A stretch of DNA of 64,000 bases, from positions 1 through 64,000 of the forward strand of contig JAQGDQ010000569.1 of NCBI GenBank assembly GCA_030141605.1, read 5' to 3'. The notes beneath the pieces are model-generated. The model made no database searches, was not told where the DNA came from, and was given only the letters and a program-made list of their open reading frames with translations. This stretch comes from Tubiluchus corallicola (Eukaryota > Priapulida > Priapulimorpha > Priapulimorphida > Tubiluchidae). The stretch's first letter is position 1; each line of letters starts with the position of its first letter. Both the position numbers and the translations under genes were made by a program. Positions 44,065-52,492 of the stretch are shown in pieces.

Positions 44065-44148
44065 CAGCCAGAACCTTCTGCGCCTGCGCCGTTGTCAACG
44101 GTGGTGCCATCTGTGAACGAAGATGAGAATGATGCAGAAAATTTTTAA
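44065..44148 (+). CDS. Candidate orphan terminal exon
   Basis: After a good acceptor (TTTCTTCTCAG, again a NAGNAG: CAGCAG) the phase-0 frame reads QPEPSAPAPLSTVVPSVNED and ends DENDAENF then TAA. An AATAAA follows at 44497. The acidic end and composition look coding. No upstream exon with a matching phase-0 donor was found nearby. The cadherin donor at 40238 is phase 2 and would give a different 18-residue basic end. It may be an alternative last exon, part of an unrecognised gene, or chance. Confidence 0.35.
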   Translation, partial: QPEPSAPAPLSTVVPSVNEDENDAENF

Positions 44149-44496
44149 AACTACATTAATGATATCTTTAGATTTTAAACCTCAGCGTCAATATTTTTTT
44201 GGTTTCTTAGTCAGCCTTTTTAACTAATGAAACAAAGATTAATCCGGACTCCATCGTGGAGTCTATGTTAAATACAACTGTTGTCCCATCAGTAATAATA
44301 TATAATAATAATTATATTTAATAAATTATATTATAATTATTATTACTATTTTATTGTGTGTTGTATTGACGATTATACCCCTTGTGCAGCGTTTTGTCTT
44401 TGTAGTTTTTTCTTCTTCATTGTAATGCATTGCATTGTTTATGTAATGTTTTGTAACTTGGAATTGCAATTGTAACTGTATGCCTTGCAAATTGTC

Positions 44497-44502
44497 AATA
44501 AA
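44497..44502 (+). terminator. AATAAA downstream of the candidate exon
   Basis: TGTCAATAAACAAATATG, about 350 bp after the TAA at 44148. Confidence 0.4.
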
Positions 44503-45032
44503 CAAATATGTCAATACAAATAATAAATAATTATTTGTTAGTTTTACATTTGATTAAAAAATTATGGCTACTTTCTGTTTGACAAAAATTTAAATAGTTT
44601 GCACTGACTTCGTTGCATTAAAATGATGATTATAAATTTCTAATCTAACTTAGTATTTATGTGTGTAATTCGTCATTCTGCATTTCGTCATTTGCAATGT
44701 TTTAGCTGTTTCATCCTTTGAGGAGTATAATCAATTGTACACTCAAACCAGGGACTTCGTGGTCTTTGAAATTTCTGTTGCCAACGAATCCACAAGCCGA
44801 ACTATGTAGAGTAATGTGGAAGGAAAAAGGGGGAGAGCAGGGTGGAGAAAATAGTAAAGAACAATGGCGGAAACACGTTTTTTGTCGACTGGAGGCGACC
44901 TGATACTAAATTTACTTTTAATAAAAACATTAAAATGCTTTTAACGTGTTGTTTGTTCTATAATCTGTAGCAGTTGTTGTTCAAATGGTAAGACTATTTT
45001 CAATTAAAGAATAATGCACAGCAGACAGACAG

Positions 45033-45189
<157 letters not shown>

Positions 45190-45559
45190 CGCATGATGAA
45201 AATATAAAAATGAACAAATAAAGGCAAACACACATAATTAATCACAACAAACGTCACGCACTATTTTTAAACAACAAGCTTTTGTTTACCTTGTGGCAAA
45301 TTTCTCTGGATTTTTTAGTGAATTGCAGAATTTATCATTATGCTGGCGGGAAACTGTAATTTTTCCTTGTTTTGGAATTTGATGACGAGAAAAAGCGGGA
45401 GAGCTGGACTGGTGCTTCATTTTTGTCCCCGTCAGTACAAAAACTTATTCAAAACTCCACACCCAAAATAATCGTGAAACTGGTAATTTTACGCATCTTT
45501 ATGTATTAATTAGCTGGATAGAAACAAGAAACGGTTGATTAAAATATACACATCATTAT

Positions 45560-45609
45560 TAAAAGAAGACGGGATGATTTTTCATTACTACTACCCCATT
45601 TTTTCAAGT
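45560..45609 (+). mobile_element. LINE fragment cut by a solo LTR
   Basis: GGATGATTTTTCATTACTAC then ACCCCATTTTTTCAAGT. Matches the LINE remnant near 1.3 kb (read on its minus strand) and stops at the LTR border. Confidence 0.4.
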
Positions 45610-45978
45610 TGTTGTGTTTTGTTTCTCTCGGAAGGCTCGTAGAGAAAAGCTGAAAACACTTCATCAATTGAACTAGTTTATTAAGCGAGTATTCTACGAC
45701 ACAAAAGTATAAAGGAACGCGAAATGATTATACTAAACGTGAAAATCTGGAAAACGTTTGGGTGTAATCTGAAAATGCAAGTATACGAAAGAATGTGTAG
45801 GTGGCGTCCGTGTGCATCTGTGTGTGTGTCTCAGCGGCCTGCTTCGCCTTATATAGGGTGCCAGGGAACGTTCTAGACGTTTCTTTCTAGAACATTGTAC
45901 AAGTTACGACGATTATTCTAACGGAACATTCTACAATGTTCTATTTAATTCTAATAGATGCCAGCGAACTCCACAACA
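45610..45978 (-). mobile_element. Solo LTR, second copy (inverted)
   Basis: The minus strand starts TGTTGTGGAGTTCG and ends AACACAACA, with TATATAAGGCGAAG and AATAAACTAG. Highly similar to 37932-38299 but in the opposite orientation. Flanks CAAGT and ATATC do not match, so one side may have rearranged. Confidence 0.88.
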
Positions 45979-46139
45979 ATATCAGACCTAGTTGGCTGGT
46001 TTGACATAAAATCGTTCCTAAATTATTTGGTAGTTGCAGCTAAAATAGTATATTATATGAATGAATCCATAAATATATCTAGATAATTAACAGTATGAAA
46101 TTAATATTAGCAATTAAAATGTCCATTTGTATGCATTTG

Positions 46140-46408
46140 TAGAATTATTGTTGTTGATTTCTTATGGTCATTGTTTGCCGACTTAAAAGAAGGTGTGATT
46201 TTAAATTACAAAGCTCTAAATTCGATGGAATGTGAAGACATGAACAATGCAGTAACAATGACACTCGAGAAAACAATAAAGCAAAAGTGATAAATTCTCG
46301 CCCAATAAACGTGTTTATATCCTGGTAAAAATGTAATAAAACTGCTAAGAATATTGCAATAAATACCACATCGTTAGTAATGAGGGAACCATACATTGAG
46401 AGGGTGGG
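46140..46408 (+). promoter_or_regulatory. Conserved upstream block of array copy A
   Basis: Related in order to the sequence before copies B and C (a GTTGATTTCTTA...CATTGTT block, CTAAATTCGATGG, then TTGCAATAAATA near the start). The duplication unit therefore included upstream DNA. Core promoter elements cannot be assigned. Confidence 0.45.
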
Positions 46409-47584
46409 ATGGCACGCATATTGTTTAATGTCGCAATTCTCGCAATTTCTCGCAATTTTGACATACAGCTTTGGTGAGTACATAGACGCTAACATATCAG
46501 CAGGCGAAACGCCCTCAGGTGGATGCAGTCCGAATCAGAATTCTGCCCGCCCTTATCGTGACCATCAGTATGAAATTACAGTTACGGAAACATTCTTTGA
46601 GAAAGGAAATAGAATTTACTTGGGCATTCCCGACTGGAATAACATAAATACACTTTCCTTTGCATTTACTCATACTTATGAAAGTACAAGTGGTGTCCAG
46701 ACTGATAAATCATTGTTTACGCCCCGATATCACAGGTCAGGAAGACAAAAAAACACCAGGTCCTTATTTAGAGTATGCAGCAGATACAAAAATTGGTGAT
46801 TATCTGTGGGAAAACAAATGTGATCAACTTCGAAAAGAGAAACCCAAACTTCTGTTGGAATTTAGATGCGTAGCTTGTTATCTAAAAGCAGATAGCTGGT
46901 GGGGATAGACAGAATGCGATCGCAAAGTTAAGAACAATCCTCACAACAAATTAACAATTAACAAATATTGTTCTCAGTTCCTAACTACTAACATGTTACC
47001 CAAATTAACTCTGAAGGAAAGATCTCCCAGATTGTAGCAGCAAAAGGAAAAATGGTGGTTGGGTTGAGTGCTTGCATAACAAGATCATGAAAAAAATCTT
47101 TGCAATAATTACATCACCAACTGATGATAACACGACACGGAATCTTGTAGGCTTTCTTATTTCACACAAAACAAATAACCCTGCTGGATTTCTGCTAGTG
47201 AGGCTGGCTACTGTGGTGTTGTTTGGACTCATAGTTGCTCTACTGGTTTATGTGGTCAGCCAGAGCAAATCTAGCATTAGCACTAGTTCTGCCGAGAGAA
47301 AAGAGTCGAGAGAAGGTGAGACATTAGGTGCTTCTGTCAAAAGAGGAGTACGGAAGGCTGACACAGAAATAGTGGTTACTTCCATTGAAGAAGAAATACA
47401 GAGCCTTGATGAAGTATGTGGCGTACCGAAGGCTGGCACAGAAATCGTGGTTACTTCCATTGAAGAAGAAATACAGAGCCTTGATGAAGTATGCGGCGTA
47501 CCGAAGGCTGGCACAGAAATAATGGTTACTTCCATTGAAGAAGAAGAAGAAATACAGAACCTTGATGAAGTATATGGATATTAG
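46409..47584 (+). pseudogene. Intronless cadherin-like receptor, copy A (dead)
   Basis: Clear paralogue of copies B and C: EYIDANISAG, CSPNQNSA, HQYEITVTETFFEKGNR, GDYLWENK, CVACYLKADSW. It is broken in several ways. The ATG at 46409 runs into TGA at about 46475 because the leader is out of frame with the rest. A 7-A run at 46747-46753 (6 in B and C) shifts the frame. TGG has become TAG at 46906. About 1.27 kb, covering repeats 2-5, is missing between about 46950 and 46980. The end is still recognisable: membrane helix (VVLFGLIVALLVYVV) and a tail with three copies of a 25-residue unit containing VVTSIEEEIQSLDEVCGV. It is probably not made as a receptor. Confidence 0.92.
47400..47575 (+). repeat. 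75-bp tail repeat in copy A
   Basis: The unit GTGGTTACTTCCATTGAAGA, AGAAATACAGAGCCTTGATG, GCGTACCGAAGGCTGGCAC occurs nearly identically three times (from about 47350 to 47575). Its protein form VTSIEEE recurs singly in the tails of B and C. Confidence 0.85.
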
Positions 47585-47609
47585 TTTTACTTCTGCAGAA
47601 GCCATGCTT

Positions 47610-47690
47610 AGCGGCTCGTGTATAGATACTGTGGTACTGCAGCACCTCCTGTTTTCAGTCGTTATTGTCGATATAAGTCCTTTTTCTTTT
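47610..47690 (+). repeat. Short dispersed element in the copy A tail
   Basis: GGCTCGTGTATAGATACTGT, GCAGCACCTCCTGTTTTCA, TTATTGTCGATA. The same order occurs at about 56509-56565 (GGCTCCTGTATAGGTATCG, GTAGCACCCCCTATTTTCA, ATTATCGATAG). Confidence 0.65.
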
Positions 47691-48114
47691 TTTATAGGCA
47701 GTTCTTTTTTACACTAGTGCGGAACTGGAGCACGTGAGGGAAGTACTGTTTACTTCACAGCCCAAGCAACGTGATGTTCGGTTGTTGTAAGCACATGTTT
47801 GAAATAACTCGCTGTAGGCTATCGTCTGCTGCTTAGCTGAAAAGTACTGTGTCTATCACAGTAACAATTGCCACGTGCTTACCGTGTATTGCGATATTCT
47901 TGCACGTGATAAAGTGTAAATTTAGCGTGTGTGCCGAAAACATAAATTATTTAATGCACGCCTTACATCCCCAGAAATATAGTTATGTGACTGTAAGTTA
48001 ACTAGTTAATTTTTAAAAATTGTCTCTCCATAAGAAAGATGCAGTTAAGAAAAGTGGCCGCTCGACAACCGATCTTCAAATACAATTACAACATTAAAAT
48101 TACATTTTAGCAAA

Positions 48115-48458
48115 GTTTAACTACGAGCCGCCACTTGCAGAAGCAAACGACGCAGAAGACCTTGTTGATTTAATAGGTGATTCAATAAAACGAAGAAAGT
48201 CAGAGAAGTGTGCTGATACTGAGGTTATTTCTGTGAAAAGGAGAGAAGTTACAAGATCGACGTTCAAGAGACATGTCGGCAGAAATACATGAGACTGATG
48301 TGGCAGGGGTCTCATTGGAGGAAGGAATTAGTTGCCATAATAAACGTAAATTAATGGGCCACCAAAGTCTTATTTTTTATGTTTATCAGTTATTTCAAAC
48401 GTGCTTTAATTGTTTTTTCTGGTATTCTTTGTTTACAAGGAATTTTTACAAAAATAAA
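48115..48458 (+). pseudogene. Displaced tail and poly(A) region of copy A
   Basis: Contains relics of the cytoplasmic tail (GAGGTTATTTCTGTGAAAAG, CATGAGACTGATGTGGCAGG, GTCTCATTGGAGG) matching the 3' part of copy B at 51310-51400, and ends at AATAAA (48453-48458) in the same context as copy B. Confidence 0.7.
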
Positions 48459-48679
48459 TTAAAAACAATTTGCTTTAGCTACGTTCAGTGAAATTTAACT
48501 CCCATTACCTTTTTTCCTAAGTGCGCAGGAGCTGCTTCATTATAGATGTATCGTTTGATATATAATTTTTCCCCAAATTGTTATATGATTTTATCAAAAA
48601 CAAAATATTTTGTAAATAATATACCTAGAATTCGATTAGCATCAGCAAACAAAACTGTCAAGCACGCCTATTTGAAGAG

Positions 48680-48966
48680 TCATTGTTCTTGCAGCCATTG
48701 TTTGTTGAGTAAAAGAACAAAGTAATTATAAATTACATCATTCTAATTTCAGTGGAATGGAAAATTATCAATTGTCAACAACAAAACATTATTCTAGTTT
48801 CAAATGAGTGGAAAAGTCATCAATTCGCAACAGCAAAAACGCTATGACAATGTCACTGGATGAGATGTATCTGGGTAAAAATGTTCTAAAAGGCTTTCTA
48901 AAAGAGCCAAAAAGTTTGCAATGAATGCTGCTGTACAGTTTACATGACAATCCTTAGGAGATTGAG
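48680..48966 (+). promoter_or_regulatory. Conserved upstream block of array copy B
   Basis: Shares CATTGTTTG...GAGTAAAAGAA and TTTGCAAT elements with the regions upstream of copies A and C. It contains an internal partial repeat (ATTCTAATTTCAGTGGAATG and ATTCTAGTTTCAAATGAGTG). Confidence 0.45.
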
Positions 48967-51168
48967 ATGGCACGCAAATTATTTCATGTGCTATCCTTAC
49001 CGCTTACAATTGTGAGATTTAACTTTGCTTTATACATAGACGGTTATGTCACGGGAGGCAAAAAGCCTCCAGATGGATGCAGTCCGTATCAGGATTCTGC
49101 CCCTGCTTATCGTAACCATCAATACGAAATTACAGTTGTGGAAACATTCTTTAAGGGAGGAAACAGAATTGGTTTGAGCATTCCTGACTGGACTGACGAA
49201 CATAATCTTTACTTTGGAATTGCTCACATTTATGAACATGCCAATAGTGAGACTGATAAATCATTGTTTACGCCAGGATATCACAGGTCAGGGAAAGAAA
49301 AAACACCAGGTCCTTATTTAGAGTACGCAGCCGATACAGAAATTGGTGATTATCTTTGGAAAAACAAACGTGATCAACTGCAGCAGGAGAAACCCAAACT
49401 GCTATTGAAATTTAGATGCATAGCTTGCTACCTAAAACCAGATAGCTGGTTTGGATGGAAAGAATGTGATCGCAAAGTTCAGAACAATCCTCACAGTGTG
49501 TCACAATGGCAGAATGTCACACTTACCATTGTAATAATGCCTAGTGACCAGCATGCCCCTAAATTCGACTTCTCCCCCAACATGCCACTACATCTTTCAG
49601 AAGACACTTTCATGGGCACAAAACTTTGGGAATTTCATGCCATAGATACTGACCTATTTAAATATGTGAGGGATTTTAAGATATGCCTGGGTTCCCTTGT
49701 CAATCAACGTGGCAGTTTTAGCTGCACCGGACAGGAATATTTTGAAGGTTCAACTGCAGAAAGGTATCCAAATTCTTATCGCCGAAAATTGAGTTTAGAC
49801 TATATTGTTTATCTGAGTAAGCAGGTACACTATAGAACCACAAAGAATCTGAGGTTAAATCTCTGGCTGATACCCAACAGTAAGTTCAATGCACCCCCAA
49901 CTAGCATTGGTGCACCATCTAAAAGACAGCCCGAAAAATTTAGCCTTAATGTTATTATAGATAATGCAAATAATGAGAACCCAAAATTTTTTCGCAATGT
50001 CTACCGGATCAAGGTGGACAGAGAAAGTTTTAGCACCCCACTAAACGTTGAACCAGCTGACATAGGCGCTCACGACAAAGATGGACTTGGAAGTGTTGTG
50101 CTTTTCTCGTTTCCGTACCAAAGCCAAATAGAAAACAAATTTATAATAAACGAAACAAATGGAAGGGTTAAAGTTGCTGAAAATCTCCCTCCAACAGCTG
50201 TTTATTACACTCTTGTTCAAGCAACAGAACGTGATGATGCTACACATTATGACAGAGCACTTTTGTCTATTGAAGTCAGACAAAACTCTGTAAAATTCAG
50301 CCAAACAGGATTTTCAGTCGATGTTTTTGATCATGAACTTGTTGGCACATTGGTTACAGTTGTGCCTGCTGTTTTTTATAATCCAAAAACACAGTTTTCC
50401 TATGCATTAAAGACAAAGCAGGATGAGTCGATAAAGGACTTCAGTTTGGACACCTATAAAATGCAAAATGCAAGTGTATCACTTTTAAATCTGATTATAC
50501 ATTCAAAACTGAATGAAGATATCAAAGCTCGCTACGAATTTGTTATAGAGACTCGCAAAGTTGAAAACAACATGCAAGCAGAAACCGTAGATGTTGTTGT
50601 TAATGTGAAAAATGTTGACTTGATAGGCCCAGAGTTTGTTCAGAAGGTCTACGTATTCGACAGCACAGGAATTGCTGGATCAATCGTCGGTCAAGTTCGA
50701 GCAATGTATGAAACTCGCGCCAATATGCAGTTAGTGTACTCAGTTCTTAACTACAAAAATATCACCCAAATTAACTCTGACGGAATCGTCTCCCTGATTG
50801 TAGCAGTAAAAGGAAAAATGGCTGCTGGTTTGAGTGCTTGCAGCAGTATGACAGAACCAGATAACAAAATCCGATGTGATTTTGCTGAAATAATAATTAC
50901 ATCGTCAACTGATAACAACAAAGCATGGACTCCTACACAATTGAGTGGGTCAAGCAAAACAAAAACCTCTGCTGGAATTGTGCTTATAACACTAGTTATT
51001 GTTGCATTGTTTGGACTCGTAGTTGCTCTACTGGTTTATACTTTCAGGCAATCCAAATCTAGTTCTGCTGACGAGACAGAGAAGGCAAAAGATACTGTGG
51101 CAAAGAATGCTTCTGCCAAAGGAGATGAGGCAGAGACTGATGCTGAAACAATGGCTGCTTCCAATTAA
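48967..51168 (+). CDS. Intronless cadherin-like receptor, copy B (733 aa)
   Basis: Single uninterrupted frame from ATGGCACGC. The signal peptide is about residues 1-22. An extended N-terminal repeat (about 36-197) holds Cys and Trp motifs GCSPYQ, RCIACYL and SWFGWKEC. Further cadherin-like repeats lie at about 199-340, 341-440, 441-555 and 556-650, with HAPKF, NENPKF and GPEF at the joins. Only the 340 region (DNANNENPKF) and a following HDKDG resemble calcium motifs; the other joins lack DxNDNxP. The membrane helix is at about 669-691. The tail is short, acidic and Ala-rich. It is expected at the plasma membrane as an adhesion or recognition receptor; function unknown. The stop at 51166 comes early compared with copy C, and the DNA beyond still resembles tail coding (VTSIEREEA). 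Absence of introns contrasts with the 15-exon cadherin upstream. Confidence 0.9.
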   Translation: MARKLFHVLSLPLTIVRFNFALYIDGYVTGGKKPPDGCSPYQDSAPAYRNHQYEITVVETFFKGGNRIGLSIPDWTDEHNLYFGIAHIYEHANSETDKSLFTPGYHRSGKEKTPGPYLEYAADTEIGDYLWKNKRDQLQQEKPKLLLKFRCIACYLKPDSWFGWKECDRKVQNNPHSVSQWQNVTLTIVIMPSDQHAPKFDFSPNMPLHLSEDTFMGTKLWEFHAIDTDLFKYVRDFKICLGSLVNQRGSFSCTGQEYFEGSTAERYPNSYRRKLSLDYIVYLSKQVHYRTTKNLRLNLWLIPNSKFNAPPTSIGAPSKRQPEKFSLNVIIDNANNENPKFFRNVYRIKVDRESFSTPLNVEPADIGAHDKDGLGSVVLFSFPYQSQIENKFIINETNGRVKVAENLPPTAVYYTLVQATERDDATHYDRALLSIEVRQNSVKFSQTGFSVDVFDHELVGTLVTVVPAVFYNPKTQFSYALKTKQDESIKDFSLDTYKMQNASVSLLNLIIHSKLNEDIKARYEFVIETRKVENNMQAETVDVVVNVKNVDLIGPEFVQKVYVFDSTGIAGSIVGQVRAMYETRANMQLVYSVLNYKNITQINSDGIVSLIVAVKGKMAAGLSACSSMTEPDNKIRCDFAEIIITSSTDNNKAWTPTQLSGSSKTKTSAGIVLITLVIVALFGLVVALLVYTFRQSKSSSADETEKAKDTVAKNASAKGDEAETDAETMAASN

Positions 51169-51488
51169 GGACAAGAAATACAGAATCTTACTGAAATCAG
51201 TGTTCCTTCGATTGAAAACATGCGGGGGAGAGGTGTGAAAAAGGAGTAGACCGTGCTGGAACAAACGATGATTCGGTAAGATGGAGTGAGGAAGAGGAGA
51301 ACGTGGATGTTGAGGTTACCTCTATAGAAAGAGAAGAGGCAGGAGCTTTTTCAACAGACACATATGAGACTGGCATGGCAGGCAATCTCATTGACGGAAA
51401 GACGTAGTTGTGATTATAAACATAACTTTACAGTGCAGCAATCTACATTTATCAGAATTGCTTTTTTAAAAATTTTTGCAAAAATAAA
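51169..51488 (+). other. 3' region of copy B with decayed tail coding and poly(A) signal
   Basis: Just past the stop, GGACAAGAAATACAGAATCT and later a frame reading DVEVTSIEREEAGAFSTDTY, then ETGMAGNLID, match the tails of copies A and C. AATAAA is at 51483-51488. Confidence 0.75.
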
Positions 51489-52214
51489 TTAAAAACAATT
51501 TGCCTTAGCTAGCTGTCCTAAACTCCATTTTGCTGCACCTGAGTTTATATTTTACGTGTATATAATAGAGTTGTTGGAACAATATATTATTTAATTAAAT
51601 ATTATTAAATAATATTTAGTTTATTTATTTATTTATTTTTCACTTCGGTTATATTGCATAGATTTGATTCAATCTTACAACATCTGCCATTACAGCTTAC
51701 ATACCATTATCAAGTACTGTACCGGATGCAAACGATATATTTATCAGGCAACTTGAAGGAATAGAAATACAGCGTACGAAACCTTGTACAAATTAAAGTA
51801 AAGCATAAGAATATCTGAAGTTTTGCTTGAATTGAGAATTTTACATATATTACAAATCTCCTCTGGTGTATTAGGCTGGAAGAGGAAAGACTGGGCTATT
51901 TGAAGCTATTAGCAGCTGCATCAGGATTACAGACAAGTTTATCATTTACAATTCATGATTTCTATTTATTCATCGTGTCGCAAGTAGTTTTCATTTTGTT
52001 TTTGAAGTTATCTAATCTTAACTTATAGTAATTAGATTTAGATTTTTAAGTGACGCTCTTTTACAATTCAGGTCCCGCTCGATTTTTGTCGTTCAATAAG
52101 GAGTGACAGTGATCATGTCTAATCCTCACTGTATTTACACGTCTGCAAACTCAAGTATTCGTATTATTAGTGTTAGAATAATATTAACATTCGAAAATGT
52201 CCAGTCTGCATTGG
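51489..52214. other. Spacer between copies B and C
   Basis: AT-rich, with TTTATTTATTTATTT near 51620 and no recognised gene. GTCCCGCTCGATTTTTGTCG near 52075 may belong to a worn repeat. Confidence 0.4.
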
Positions 52215-52492
52215 TAAGGTTATTGTTAATTTCTTACGAGCATTGTTCGCAGAGTAAAAGAAAAAAGTTCTAAAATTCTAAATTCGATGGTTTGGCGAAG
52301 ACCTCAGCAGGCAATGACAAGGCTGTCGTAATGAAATTCGAGGAAACTAAGAAGAAAAAACGATTAATTCAAATGGAAGAAATGCGACTGAAATGTACAT
52401 AAATGAGGTAAATGGCTTTGAAAGACAGCATGGAATTTGCAATAAATATTATAATTAGCAAAAAGAGAAAAACCTTGGTAGACTAACATAGT
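52215..52492 (+). promoter_or_regulatory. Conserved upstream block of array copy C
   Basis: TTGTTAATTTCTTACGAGCA, CTAAATTCGATGG and TTTGCAATAAATA match the block before copy A closely enough to be one duplication unit. Confidence 0.5.
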
